From Pseudonocardia ammonioxydans (GTDB taxonomy: Bacteria > Actinomycetota > Actinomycetes > Mycobacteriales > Pseudonocardiaceae), in the NCBI RefSeq assembly GCF_900115005.1, contig NZ_FOUY01000049.1:1-41649 (forward strand): DNA of 41,649 nucleotides, given 5' to 3'. Under the pieces are notes generated by a model. The model had not been told where the DNA came from and searched no databases. It saw only the letters and a list, made by a program, of their open reading frames with translations. A program made the position numbers and the translations under genes. Below are positions 24,215 to 32,599 of this stretch, piece by piece. Each line of letters opens with the position of its first letter. The stretch's first letter is position 1.

Positions 24215-24952
24215 GTGTCAGAGCAGCCTGCGCCCGCGAACGTCCGAACGCCGTGGGGCTACGAGGAGATCGTGCTCGCCTGCGACCTGGTCGTTGCCAA
24301 CAGCTGGCACGCGCTCGACCGTCGAACCGATGACCGCGTCACGCGGCTGTCAGGGCTGTTGCGCCGGATGTCCCCTCAACGGGCCGCGCAGGACCCGACC
24401 TTCCGCAATCCACAAGGCGTCGGGCGTAAGACGCACGACATCGCGACCTTGCATCCCGAGTACCCGGGGCGGCCGACCAAGGGCGGCAGGCTAACCGCCG
24501 ACGTCGTCGCAGCGTTCCTCGGTGACCCAGACCAGATGGTGGAGCTAGCTCGAGCCATTCGTGCGGCCGGGTCACTGGCGCAGGACAACCCCATGCTGCC
24601 TGATCTAGATGACGACACGACCTATGCCGAAGGGCGTCCCTTCGAGCGCCGGCACCTCGCCCGCGAGCGAGACCCAGAAGTCCGACGCCGGAAGATCGCA
24701 CAGGTACGGCACGAAGTGGGCGTCGTACGTTGTGAGGTCTGCAGCTTCGACTTCGAGGCTCTGTACGGCGAACGCGGCCGTGATTTCATCGAGTGCCACC
24801 ACCGCGAGCCGCTCAGCGTGACTGGACCCCGGCAAACAGCCTTACGTGATCTTGCCCTGCTCTGCTCGAACTGCCACCGGATGATCCACCGGTACCGCCC
24901 GTGGCTCACCGTCGCTCAACTCGTCGAGCTTGTGGGTCCGGCCTCCCCATGA
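24215..24952 (+). CDS. McrA-like HNH endonuclease
   Basis: A 245-aa protein (GTG 24215). The N-terminal half (WGYEEIVLACDLVVANSWHALDRR..., GVGRKTHDIATLHPEY) resembles the substrate-recognition part found with HNH nucleases annotated as 5-methylcytosine-specific restriction enzyme A. The C-terminal HNH domain has CEVCSFDF, FIECHHREPLS and LLCSNCHRMIHR, with all zinc and catalytic residues present. It would cut modified or foreign DNA and is probably a type IV-like restriction gene; the substrate is not shown. It is the last cargo gene before the structured RNA and the tRNA 3' end. Confidence 0.82.
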   Translation: MSEQPAPANVRTPWGYEEIVLACDLVVANSWHALDRRTDDRVTRLSGLLRRMSPQRAAQDPTFRNPQGVGRKTHDIATLHPEYPGRPTKGGRLTADVVAAFLGDPDQMVELARAIRAAGSLAQDNPMLPDLDDDTTYAEGRPFERRHLARERDPEVRRRKIAQVRHEVGVVRCEVCSFDFEALYGERGRDFIECHHREPLSVTGPRQTALRDLALLCSNCHRMIHRYRPWLTVAQLVELVGPASP

Positions 24953-25049
24953 GCCGGACTTGGTCCTCCACGAGCGACTACAGATGCCTCCGGCGGCCGG
25001 GCTCCGCCCGAACCCGACACCGCTCGGAGAGCAGGAGAGTGCGGCGGGG

Positions 25050-25179
25050 CTGGTGACCTCCTCGCGGCGCGCCGAAACGGCAGCCAGACCGAGGGGCGGG
25101 GCGCAAGGCTGGAACCCGTACCTTGCACCCCACCCCTCGGCCTGGCAGGGATGAACCCGCGCCGCGAGGAGATCACCAG
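25050..25179 (-). ncRNA. candidate structured RNA, minus strand
   Basis: A 130-base two-part hairpin. The outer arms 25050-25071 and 25158-25179 match at 21 of 22 positions. The inner arms 25083-25108 and 25121-25146 match at 23 of 26, with a 12-base loop. In plus-strand RNA all four mismatches would be A.C or C.A; in minus-strand RNA each is a G.U pair, so only the minus transcript is fully paired. That asymmetry points to an RNA made from the minus strand. It lies between the HNH gene end and the tRNA fragment. No promoter or known RNA family was recognised. Confidence 0.55.
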
Positions 25180-25340
25180 CAGGCCGGGCGCGTGGGGGAG
25201 AAGCCCCCGCGTGGGACGCTTTTGGGGCACGAAACGACGTGACAAGGGCCGTAATCGACCCCGAAAGACCAGCAGTCCGCGGGTGGAAATCCCCAGGTCA
25301 CCCCGGGTTTCGAAGCCCAGCCGTCTACACGGCGCCAAGA

Positions 25341-25378
25341 TCCGCGGGTTGTGGGTTCGATTCCCACGGGGCCCACCA
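25341..25378 (+). other. tRNA 3'-end fragment with CCA, distal AICE attachment site
   Basis: TCCGCGGGTT, T-stem GTGGG, loop TTCGATT, CCCAC, acceptor GGGGCCC, discriminator A and CCA are laid out as in a real tRNA 3' half. No D-arm or GGGCCCC 5' strand precedes it, so it is a fragment. Tyrosine-recombinase AICEs duplicate such a 3' end on integration. The matching fragment is at 13054-13091. The tRNA species was not determined. Besides this site and the structured RNA, the gap 24953-25508 holds nothing else I can name. Confidence 0.7.
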
Positions 25379-25508
25379 TTGATCGGCGGAAATGTCGCGG
25401 GCAGAGCCGTGATCTTCAACTGGTTCCACTCTGGTTATCAGGATCTCGCACCACGGGTGACTCCACGGGGCGATCTATCGAGCTTGCGTCCGACGTTCGT
25501 GGGATACG

Positions 25509-26123
25509 ATGCCACTTGTGTCGGACGCGATCGACCACGAGCGTCTCTACCTCGTCGCCGAGTCACAGGCGGGGTACTTCAGTACGGCGCAGGCGTTGGC
25601 GGTGGGGATGGATCGCAGCACGCTGGCTCACCACGCCCGGGAGGGTGGGCGGTACGTGCGGGTGCGCCGCGGTCTGTACCGGCTGCGGCACTTTCCGACC
25701 AGCGAGCACGAACACGTGATGGCGGCCTGGCTCCCGCTGCGGCAGGCGGGAGCGGTCGTCTCGCACGAGAGCGCGCTCGAGCTGCACGGACTGTCCGACG
25801 TGATCCCCGCCGCGGTACATCTATCGCTGCCGCGGGCGAAGCGAGGGCAACGAGCCCGCCATGGTGTGCGGCTGCACACCGCGGAGAGTCCGCCCGCGCC
25901 GTCCGAGATCCAGCAGGTGCGGGGGCTGCCGACCACGACACCGGCGCGCAGCATCGTCGACGCGCTGCAGGCGGGTACCCAGCCCGAGCAGATCGAGCTC
26001 GCCGTGCGTCAGTCGCTGCAGCGAGGTCTGCTCACCCCGCGGCGGTTGAGGCAGGCGACGGCTCAGCGGTCGGAGCGAGTGCGCCGGTTCCTCGATGACG
26101 TACTGGCTGGGGCCACCCGATGA
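25509..26123 (+). CDS. abiEi: AbiEi-type antitoxin / transcriptional repressor
   Basis: A 204-aa protein (ATG 25509; GTG 25518 also possible). The N-terminal winged helix (GYFSTAQALAVGMDRSTLAHHAREGGRYVRVRRGLYRL, about 20-60) is the AbiEi_4 antitoxin type. The next part (VVSHESALELHGLSDVIPAAVHLSLP, then LPTTTPARSIVDAL) is the AbiEi C-terminal domain. It overlaps the toxin gene as ATGA. AbiEi proteins neutralise AbiEii without stable binding (type IV toxin-antitoxin) and repress their own promoter (family knowledge). It starts 131 bp beyond the tRNA 3' end. Confidence 0.87.
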   Translation: MPLVSDAIDHERLYLVAESQAGYFSTAQALAVGMDRSTLAHHAREGGRYVRVRRGLYRLRHFPTSEHEHVMAAWLPLRQAGAVVSHESALELHGLSDVIPAAVHLSLPRAKRGQRARHGVRLHTAESPPAPSEIQQVRGLPTTTPARSIVDALQAGTQPEQIELAVRQSLQRGLLTPRRLRQATAQRSERVRRFLDDVLAGATR

Positions 26124-27043
26124 GGTATGCCGACGCGGTCTCGTTTCGGCGGGCACTCGAGCAGCGGCTCAAGCACGGCGCGGCCGGTGATGGCGCCCGG
26201 CTGGTGCGCAACCGCAAGCACGTCGCGTTCGACCGGCTGCTCGCGCGGTTGGCCGCGACCGCGCCGGATCGGTGGCTGCTCAAGGGTGGCTACGCACTCG
26301 ACCTGCGCCTGCGGAGCGGCGCCCGCACCACCAAGGACGTCGACCTCGACTGGCGTGAGGTCGACGAGGAACTGCTCGACACGCTGTTCGACGCCGCCGA
26401 GCATGACATGGGCGACTACTTCATTTTTTCGGTCGAGCGCAGGGCACATCCCGCTGATCGGCTGGAGGGCAGCCAGCGGTTCCTGGTTTCGGTGTCGCTG
26501 GCCGGGCGAGAGTTCGAGACATTCCCCCTCGACATTGCTGTCCGGGCGGAACCGATCATCGCCTACGACACCCTCACGACGGCGGACCTGCTCGGCTTCG
26601 CCGACGTGGCACCGGTCCAGGTGCCGGCGATTCGCCTGGAGCGCCAGATCGCCGAGAAGCTGCACGCCTATACCCGTACCTACGAAGGTGACCGTCACAG
26701 CAGTCGAACCAAGGATCTCGTCGACATCGTGCTGATCGCCGACCTCGAGTCCCTCGACGCCGCCGCCCTCCGCGACGCCATCGAGAGGACCTTCGCCACG
26801 CGCGGCACACACCCGCTTCCGCAGGCCGTGCCCGCGCCACCGGCCGAGTGGAGTCCGCCGTTCCGGGAGCTCGCTGCCGCGGTCGGCCTGCCCACCGATC
26901 TCGCGGCCGCTCACACTGTGGCCGTTCAACTGCTGGAGCCGGTGCTCGACGGGCGGATCAGCAGCGGCACCTGGGACACCGAGAAGCGCCGCTGGACGCG
27001 TGAGCGCGAAGAGTCCGACCTCAACGGTGGTCGTATCGAGTGA
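26120..27043 (+). CDS. abiEii: AbiEii-type nucleotidyltransferase toxin
   Basis: A 307-aa protein of the DNA-polymerase-beta-like nucleotidyltransferase family. WLLKGGYALDLRLRSGARTTKDVDLDW holds the GG and D-x-D metal-binding motif, and FPLDIAV gives the third acidic residue. RLERQIAEKLHAYTR and RTKDLVDIVLI are conserved AbiEii blocks. It is translationally coupled to the antitoxin. Homologues transfer nucleotides to tRNA acceptor ends and stall growth on phage attack; the target here is inferred. Confidence 0.87.
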   Translation: MRYADAVSFRRALEQRLKHGAAGDGARLVRNRKHVAFDRLLARLAATAPDRWLLKGGYALDLRLRSGARTTKDVDLDWREVDEELLDTLFDAAEHDMGDYFIFSVERRAHPADRLEGSQRFLVSVSLAGREFETFPLDIAVRAEPIIAYDTLTTADLLGFADVAPVQVPAIRLERQIAEKLHAYTRTYEGDRHSSRTKDLVDIVLIADLESLDAAALRDAIERTFATRGTHPLPQAVPAPPAEWSPPFRELAAAVGLPTDLAAAHTVAVQLLEPVLDGRISSGTWDTEKRRWTREREESDLNGGRIE

Positions 27044-27366
27044 GACACGAAAGCCTCTCCAGCTCTGGCACAGCACCGATTCCAGCGAGGCTCGGCACAT
27101 CCTGCGTTGGAAAGTGTCCTCGTAGGACGAAGGCCACCGGCTACCCGGCCCGTGCCCGGACGACGCTGATCGGACGACGCCGACCGGCTGGACTGGCCGA
27201 CGTCGTCCGTCGAGCGCTACTGTCGCCAACAGGCCCGGCGTGGCCTGCCGCCCGCAGCCCTACGGCACGGTGAACACGCCGATCACGGTCGTCACCGTCT
27301 GCCTCCACACGGTGTTCGTCCAGTAACGCGGGCACTGGGCAAGCGACACCGGGACACGGGCCGACG
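27044..27366. other. intergenic stretch without recognised features
   Basis: About 320 bases between the AbiE pair and the glyoxalase gene. I see only short imperfect repeats of cggacgacgc near 27155-27185 and no credible gene, promoter or hairpin. Confidence 0.5.
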
Positions 27367-27903
27367 ATGGATTTCACGACCGACGACGCCAAGATCGCAG
27401 CAGGCACACTGCGCGCGGATCTCGCCGACCAGCAGATCACGATCAGCCACAGCAGAGCCCTGGAGCTGGTCGCCCATCAGCTCGGCTACCGGGACTGGAA
27501 CACGGCCGCCGCCGTGCTCGGCCGTAGCGGTGCGGACGCAGCCGGCCTCGGTGCGCCGGTGCCCGTCCTGCGCGTTCAGCGGTTCGAGGACGCCCAGTCC
27601 TTCTACCTCGACTACCTCGGGTTCGGCGTGGAGTGGGAGCACCGCTTCGAGCCGGACATGCCGCTCTACGCTCGCATCTCCCGTGGGGAGGCCTGCCTCG
27701 ACCTGTCGGAGCACCACGGCGACGGGACACCGGGGAGTTCGGTATGGGTCCCGGTCGCCGACGTGATGGCGCTCCACAAGGAACTCGAACAGAAGAAGTA
27801 TCCCGCGCTGCGCCCCGGCGTGGAGGTCGACGCCCCGGGCGGCCCGACGCTCTCGGTGATCGATCCGTTCGGGAACTCCCTGAGGTTCTGCGAGCAGACC
27901 TGA
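27367..27903 (+). CDS. glyoxalase/bleomycin-resistance superfamily protein
   Basis: A 178-aa protein. The N-terminal 60 residues (AKIAAGTLRADLADQQITISHSRALELVAHQLGYRDWNTAAAVL) form a helical domain often fused to this glyoxalase subgroup. Residues 60-178 are a VOC fold: PVLRVQRFEDAQSFYLDYLGFGVEWEHRF, then LDLSEHHGDGTPGSSVWVPV and SVIDPFGNSLRFCE. Substrate is unknown; drug binding or small-molecule isomerisation are both possible. Confidence 0.8.
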   Translation: MDFTTDDAKIAAGTLRADLADQQITISHSRALELVAHQLGYRDWNTAAAVLGRSGADAAGLGAPVPVLRVQRFEDAQSFYLDYLGFGVEWEHRFEPDMPLYARISRGEACLDLSEHHGDGTPGSSVWVPVADVMALHKELEQKKYPALRPGVEVDAPGGPTLSVIDPFGNSLRFCEQT

Positions 27904-27956
27904 CCCGGGCCCGGCACCGCCGTTCATCGGGCTGATCCGCCTGGTAGGCACGGACG

Positions 27957-28727
27957 GTGCAGCCCGATCCCCGCGCAACCGAGGCGCGCCCGCGTGGACG
28001 ACGCCGTCGGCCCGATCGAGTCCTGTTGTGGCTGGTGGTGGTCCTGCTCGGCGTGGCCGCCGCACTGGTCGTCGTCGTTGTCGCGGCCTTCCCACCGGTC
28101 GCCGCGACGACCTGCCCGCGGTGCTTCGGGATGAGCGAGGTTGCTCCCGGCATCCACACGACGGCGGCTGCCGGCCCGGAGCAGGTCCGGGACCTGACGG
28201 ACCTGGTGGCGCAGGCACGTCAGCGCGTCGCCGACTTCTACGGGGATCAGCAGAGTTCCCCGACCGTCGTCGCGTGCTTCGACGACGCCTGTTACGAGCG
28301 GATCGGCGGCGGAGGTGAGCGCGGCGTCGCCGTACTCAACCGCGCCGTGATGCTCTCGCCGCGCGGGATCGACGCGGGGATCCTGGCGCACGAGATGTCG
28401 CACGTGGAGCTGCACACCCGTCTCGGAGGCGCCCGGTCCGAGGTCCCGCAGTGGTTCGACGAGGGGCTCGCCGTCGTCGCCGGGGACGACCGGCGCTACA
28501 TCGCTGCCCCCGGCTCGGCCGACCGCTGCCTGGTCCGGCCCGACGGCCCGCTGCCGGCCTCGCTGGACGAGTGGCTGGAGGCCGCGGACGCGGACGTGGA
28601 CGTCTACGCCGAGGCCGCGTGCGAGGTGTCGCGGTGGCTCGCCGGTCACGAGTCGCCGCGGGCGGCCACGACGCAGCTCGTCGCCGGGCTCCGGTCGGGC
28701 GAGGACTTCGCCGACCTCGTCCGGTAA
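27957..28727 (+). CDS. membrane-anchored gluzincin-like metallopeptidase
   Basis: A 256-aa protein (GTG 27957). A basic N terminus precedes one membrane segment (LLWLVVVLLGVAAALVVVVVAA, about 23-45), so the rest is extracytoplasmic. The active site is AHEMSHVELH (HExxH), with the third ligand probably Glu in QWFDEGLAVVAG. Four cysteines occur in the outer domain. The gene stands alone between the glyoxalase and the TetR gene. Function is not known. Confidence 0.75.
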   Translation: MQPDPRATEARPRGRRRRPDRVLLWLVVVLLGVAAALVVVVVAAFPPVAATTCPRCFGMSEVAPGIHTTAAAGPEQVRDLTDLVAQARQRVADFYGDQQSSPTVVACFDDACYERIGGGGERGVAVLNRAVMLSPRGIDAGILAHEMSHVELHTRLGGARSEVPQWFDEGLAVVAGDDRRYIAAPGSADRCLVRPDGPLPASLDEWLEAADADVDVYAEAACEVSRWLAGHESPRAATTQLVAGLRSGEDFADLVR

Positions 28728-28731
28728 CCGG

Positions 28732-29403
28732 CTACCGGTCCGTCTCCACCAGCGGCCGGTCGGGGTCGATCACGATCGACCGGGCGCGGAACGCCGTGTC
28801 CAGGGCCGCCCAGACCCAGTCGGCGAGCTCGCCCGCGAGCTCCTCGAGCGGCAGCGGGTCGGGACTGTCGAGCCAGCGTCCGGTCGCCGCGTCGACCAGC
28901 CCGACAGCGCCCGCGGCCAGCGGCTCGGCGACCGCGTGGGGGAGCCCGCCACCCGGGATCTCCACGCTGAGCAGCGCGGTCATCCGGTCGGCGATCTCCT
29001 GCCGTACGTCGGTCACCGCGGTCGTCACCCGCGCGGCGCGCAGGATGTAGCGGTACAGGTCGGTGTGCGCAGCCACCCAGCGCACGTGCGCGGTGACCGC
29101 GGCGGCGAGCATCTCCCGCGGGGTCCCCCGCGGGCTCCACACCGGAACCAGCGCCTCCACGTACAGCGCCAGGGCGTGCTCGGCGAGTGCGCCCTGCAGG
29201 TCGTCGAGACCGTCGAAGTGCCGGTACAGCGCCGGACGCGGGAGCCCGGCCGCCGCGGCGATCTGCTCGGTGGTGGCCTCGGGCCCGTGCTCGGCGATGG
29301 CGGTCACGGCGGCGGCGACCAGTTCGGCGCGCCGGCCCGCCCGCTGCCCGGCCCACCGCCGGGCCCGCCCGTCGGTGGGCGCGCCCCGTCCCGTCCTCGT
29401 CAC
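28732..29403 (-). CDS. TetR-family regulator
   Basis: A 223-aa regulator. The N-terminal HTH reads RRAELVAAAVTAIAEHGPEATTEQIAAAAGLPRPALYRHFDGLDDL, and the C-terminal ligand domain is helical. GTG 29403 was chosen because ggagggg lies upstream; GTG 29430 (232 aa) is the alternative. It is divergent from the PF10118 hydrolase gene, and GTAC-containing palindromes lie between them, so it probably represses that gene and itself. Confidence 0.85.
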   Translation of the reverse strand: MTRTGRGAPTDGRARRWAGQRAGRRAELVAAAVTAIAEHGPEATTEQIAAAAGLPRPALYRHFDGLDDLQGALAEHALALYVEALVPVWSPRGTPREMLAAAVTAHVRWVAAHTDLYRYILRAARVTTAVTDVRQEIADRMTALLSVEIPGGGLPHAVAEPLAAGAVGLVDAATGRWLDSPDPLPLEELAGELADWVWAALDTAFRARSIVIDPDRPLVETDR

Positions 29404-29465
29404 CCGTCCATCATCCCCTCCGGTTGACACCGCGGCCGGGCCCGCCCATGCTGCCGAACTAAGGG

Positions 29466-29485
29466 GTACGACATGTACGGGGTAC
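29466..29485. promoter_or_regulatory. palindromic operator for the TetR regulator
   Basis: gtacgacatgtac (29466-29478) is an inverted repeat with GTAC ends, and a third GTAC follows at 29482. It lies in the divergent region between the regulator and the hydrolase gene, the usual place for a TetR operator. Confidence 0.4.
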
Positions 29486-29549
29486 AGTGTGTTCGCTCCG
29501 TGCGCTGCCGTGTCCCACCCGACGCGACGCCGACCGAGAGGGCTCTCCG

Positions 29550-30434
29550 GTGACGACCTCCGCTCCCCGACCCCGCCGCCTGCAGGGCGCCGACGTGGGG
29601 ATCCCGCCCCGCCAGCTGGACTTCCGGCTCCCTGAGAAGCTGGCCCCGTGGGCCTACGCGGACAACGCGACCGCGACCCTGTTCCTGGCCATGCTCTCGG
29701 CGATCTTCCCGCCCGGTGAGGACTTCTTCGTCCGCTCGGTCGTCCACTTCCGCGACCGGGTGCAGGGCGACGAGGATCTCCGCGCGCGGGTCGCCGGGTT
29801 CACCGCCCAGGAAGTGATCCACAGCCGGGAACACGACCGGCTCAACGGCGTCTTCCAGGAGCGCGGGTTCCCGGTCGAGGTGCCGGAGAAGGCGGTCGCG
29901 GCCGCGCTGACGGTGCTGCACCGGACCTCGCCGCGCCTGCAGCTCGCGTGCACCGCGTTGATGGAGCACTTCACCGCCGTGCTGGCCGAGGACATCCTGA
30001 GCACCGACGAGTTCCGCGAGCGGGTGGACGCCGACATCACCGAGCTCTGGCTCTGGCACGCGCTCGAGGAGCTCGAGCACAAGTCGGTCACCTACGACGT
30101 CTACGAGGTGATCGGTACGAGCGAGCGGGAGCGCCGCCTGGCGGTCCCGCTGGTGCTGGCCACGGTCGGGGTCGCCGCGCTGTACGGGTGGGGTTACCTG
30201 CTCGTCCAGCAAGGGGTCTGGCGACGCCCAGCGGACCTGCGCGAGGGCTGGCGCCTGATGTTCGGACGCGGCCAGTTCATGCGCCGGGTCCTGACCCGGA
30301 TGCCGGTGTTCAACCACCCGCGCTTCCACCCCGACAAGCACGACACCCGGGAGCTGGAACAGCGGTGGCGGGAGATCCTCTTCGGTACCGAGGGCTCGCT
30401 GACCGAGCAGCTGCGCCGCCCGCCCCAGCGCTGA
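29550..30434 (+). CDS. PF10118-type metal-dependent hydrolase
   Basis: A 294-aa protein of the predicted metal-dependent hydrolase family PF10118. Conserved acidic/His positions occur in TAQEVIHSREHDRLNG, LMEHFTAVLAED and WHALEELEHKSVTYDVYE, forming a helical metal-binding core. One membrane-like segment follows (VPLVLATVGVAALYGWGYLLV). GTG 29550 has cgagaggg upstream. It is divergent from a TetR regulator, which suggests induction by a small hydrophobic compound (inference). Confidence 0.82.
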   Translation: MTTSAPRPRRLQGADVGIPPRQLDFRLPEKLAPWAYADNATATLFLAMLSAIFPPGEDFFVRSVVHFRDRVQGDEDLRARVAGFTAQEVIHSREHDRLNGVFQERGFPVEVPEKAVAAALTVLHRTSPRLQLACTALMEHFTAVLAEDILSTDEFRERVDADITELWLWHALEELEHKSVTYDVYEVIGTSERERRLAVPLVLATVGVAALYGWGYLLVQQGVWRRPADLREGWRLMFGRGQFMRRVLTRMPVFNHPRFHPDKHDTRELEQRWREILFGTEGSLTEQLRRPPQR

Positions 30435-30515
30435 CTTCCGCCCGTCGCCACGGTCCACCGTCGGTAGGCGAGCGGAGGAGTGGAGTGCGATGGGTGGAAC
30501 CGAGGGGTGCCGGTC

Positions 30516-30875
30516 ATGGCGGTGATCGAGGACGTCCGACCGCTGGGGTCCGGGCTGGAGCGGTCGTACGAGGCGTACGTGCGCGGCCGGTTGCGGTTCC
30601 GTGTCACGCAGATCGTCTACGCGGCGTTCTCCCTCGACGAGTGCGAGATGGGCTTCGCGTTCCCCAAGGAGGAGCGGGCTGCGCTCGTCGCGAGCGAGCC
30701 GCACAAGTTCCGGATGCCGTCGCCGTCGGAGATGCGATTCAACTGGGTCCGGTCCGACCTCGCGGCCCTGGACCCGGCCGAGGCCCGCGAGCTCGTCGTC
30801 GACGCCTGGCGCATGGTCGTCCCCCGGAAGATCTCCCGTGCCTACGATCTCGCCCACCCGAACGGCCCGGGCTGA
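30516..30875 (+). CDS. MmcQ/YjbR-like protein
   Basis: A 119-aa protein of the YjbR family. The pattern LRFRVTQIVYAAFSLDECEMGFAFPKEERAALVASEPHKF... FNWVRSDLAALDPAEARELVVDAWRMVVPRKI is typical. ATG 30516 has gaggggtg upstream. Family members have a double-wing fold and are often called DNA-binding, with little direct evidence. Confidence 0.8.
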   Translation: MAVIEDVRPLGSGLERSYEAYVRGRLRFRVTQIVYAAFSLDECEMGFAFPKEERAALVASEPHKFRMPSPSEMRFNWVRSDLAALDPAEARELVVDAWRMVVPRKISRAYDLAHPNGPG

Positions 30876-30918
30876 CCACGCGGGATGTCTCCACGACCGA
30901 CGGCGGTCCGGCCGCCGG

Positions 30919-31308
30919 TCAGAAGACCTCGGACGAGACCGGGCCGCCGTCCAGCCCGACCGCGCCGAGCGCCTGCGTGATCACGTGCACCAGCTGGTCG
31001 TGCCCGAGTTCGGCCGGTCCGACGTGGAGCTCGTAGCCGTGCTCGCCCGGGGCGAAGCCGAGATGTTCCAGGGCACGGACCTGCTCGTCGCCGAGGCCCG
31101 GGGCGGCCGGGGCGGACCGGCCCAGCAGGCGGCGCAACCGTCCGGGCCGGTGCAGCGCAGGGTCCGGGACCTCGATCACGTAGCCGTCCGCGCCGAAGGA
31201 GATCCACTGCACGATGCCGTGGGCACCGCTGTCGGCGCCGAGCACCGCGGTGCCCCCGTCCCGGGTGTCGTGCAGTGCCCGCGCGACGACCTGCTGCACC
31301 TCGCTCAT
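30919..31308 (-). CDS. conserved actinobacterial hypothetical protein
   Basis: A 129-aa protein I cannot place firmly. It begins MSEVQQVVARALHDTRDGGTAVL and contains VQWISFGADGYVIEVPDPAL and ELHVGPAELGHDQLVHVITQAL, a pattern resembling small TY-Chap/T3SS-chaperone-like domain proteins. ATG 31308 has a G-rich ribosome site. It converges with the YjbR gene. Confidence 0.65.
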   Translation of the reverse strand: MSEVQQVVARALHDTRDGGTAVLGADSGAHGIVQWISFGADGYVIEVPDPALHRPGRLRRLLGRSAPAAPGLGDEQVRALEHLGFAPGEHGYELHVGPAELGHDQLVHVITQALGAVGLDGGPVSSEVF

Positions 31309-31528
31309 GTGTTCCCCCCGTCGACGACGCCGATCCGTCGGGAGGACCGTAGCGGCCGACGGCGGGGACGAGTCCCGGATGTGGACAGGGCGGCACGACC
31401 GCCTCACGGTTTGAAGCGGCCGAGCCTGAAGTCCCGCCCGTGCGCGCCCGGGCGAGACCCTGCACGAGCGGTACCCCGTGAGACGGGGTCGACACCTGCC
31501 CGGAGCGTCCGGGAGCGGCCCGGCCGGT

Positions 31529-32098
31529 TCAGTACGGGTCGCGGCCGATGAACGCGAGCATCCGGGTCTGCGCGTCGGCGTCGTCGGGCACCTCGACCCG
31601 GGGCCCGAACTGCCCGCTGGAGCGCAACAGCTCGTCGAGCGGTTCGAGCTGCTCGAGCAGGGACGCGCACCGCTGCGGGTCGAGGGTCTCGTCCTGCCCG
31701 GTCGCCCGGGCGAGGTCCCAGGTGTGCATGAAGACATCGGTGGTGAAGAAGCGGTCGATCGCCACCGGCAGCGGCATCGTGCCGATGTGCGGGTTGTCGA
31801 GCGTCACCCCGGCCGCGGCGGGGGCGTCGAGCAGCGCCCGGACGCGGTCGTCGAGCGTGCGCCAGGCGGCGGCCGGGTCCTCCTCGACGCCGGGGCCGGA
31901 TGCCAGGGCGATGCCCGCCCCCGACTCGAGGAACCCGGGGAACCAGGTGACGAGATGGCCCACGACGTCGCGTGCCGTCCACTCGGGAACCGGCGACCGG
32001 CGGTGCCACGTCGCCCGGTCGGGGACTCCGTCGACGACGGCGGTGAAGCGGCCGGCGATCTCGCGGTACTCGTCGGCGGGGGTCCGGTTCGCGACCAC
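31529..32098 (-). CDS. TIGR03086/DinB-like metal-binding protein
   Basis: A 189-aa protein of the mycothiol-dependent maleylpyruvate isomerase/DinB-like group. The metal-binding histidines lie in WTARDVVGHLVTWFPGFL and FFTTDVFMHTWDLARATG. GTG 32098 is preceded by gaggagg. These proteins use mycothiol or a metal for isomerase or transferase chemistry; the substrate is not known. Confidence 0.83.
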   Translation of the reverse strand: MVANRTPADEYREIAGRFTAVVDGVPDRATWHRRSPVPEWTARDVVGHLVTWFPGFLESGAGIALASGPGVEEDPAAAWRTLDDRVRALLDAPAAAGVTLDNPHIGTMPLPVAIDRFFTTDVFMHTWDLARATGQDETLDPQRCASLLEQLEPLDELLRSSGQFGPRVEVPDDADAQTRMLAFIGRDPY

Positions 32099-32209
32099 GG
32101 TCGCCTCCTCGGGTGGACGGCGCGACGGGGCCCCGTCGCCTGTGCCGGTCGGGACCGGCGCGGTGCGGAGAAGTCATCGGTCGACACGGGCTGTCCCGCG
32201 CCGGTGAGG

Positions 32210-32542
32210 TCACCGGCAGGACAGCACCGTGGTCCGTGCGCCGGTGTCGAGGTTCGTGTTCATCTGGTAGGTCTGCCGGACCAGGCAGGTCACCCGGTCG
32301 CCCTGCTCGGCGCCGGGGAGCAGGTCGACGCGCAGGTGCCGTGGGAGGACACCGGAGCCGGGCAGCATGCCGGGGCGGGGCGGCCCGACGAGGTCGACGT
32401 ACATGCGGTCCGGATGCGTCGACGCGACGACGGCGGGCATCTCGCCCTCCCACACCTGGGTCCGGAGCAGGAACCACGCCCCGAGCGCGACCCCGCAGGC
32501 CGGCACCAGGAGCAGGACGACGGCGACACGGGCGATCCTCAT
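32210..32542 (-). CDS. small exported or membrane-anchored protein
   Basis: A 110-aa protein with an N-terminal hydrophobic helix (VAVVLLLVPACGVALGAWFLL), then a beta-type outer domain with one late cysteine pair. It is probably anchored by its N terminus. I do not recognise a family. Confidence 0.6.
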   Translation of the reverse strand: MRIARVAVVLLLVPACGVALGAWFLLRTQVWEGEMPAVVASTHPDRMYVDLVGPPRPGMLPGSGVLPRHLRVDLLPGAEQGDRVTCLVRQTYQMNTNLDTGARTTVLSCR

Positions 32543-32599
32543 GCCCGCCGATGGTGCCGATGCGCGGACGGCGCGCGACTCCGCAGAACTACCGGCGGC

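Noticed and set aside
24916..25419. Minus-strand frames with GPRGNRTHNPRIL and GPVGIEPTTRG
   Set aside because: They are also reverse translations of a tRNA 3' end and run through the structured RNA element; there is no domain and no ribosome site.
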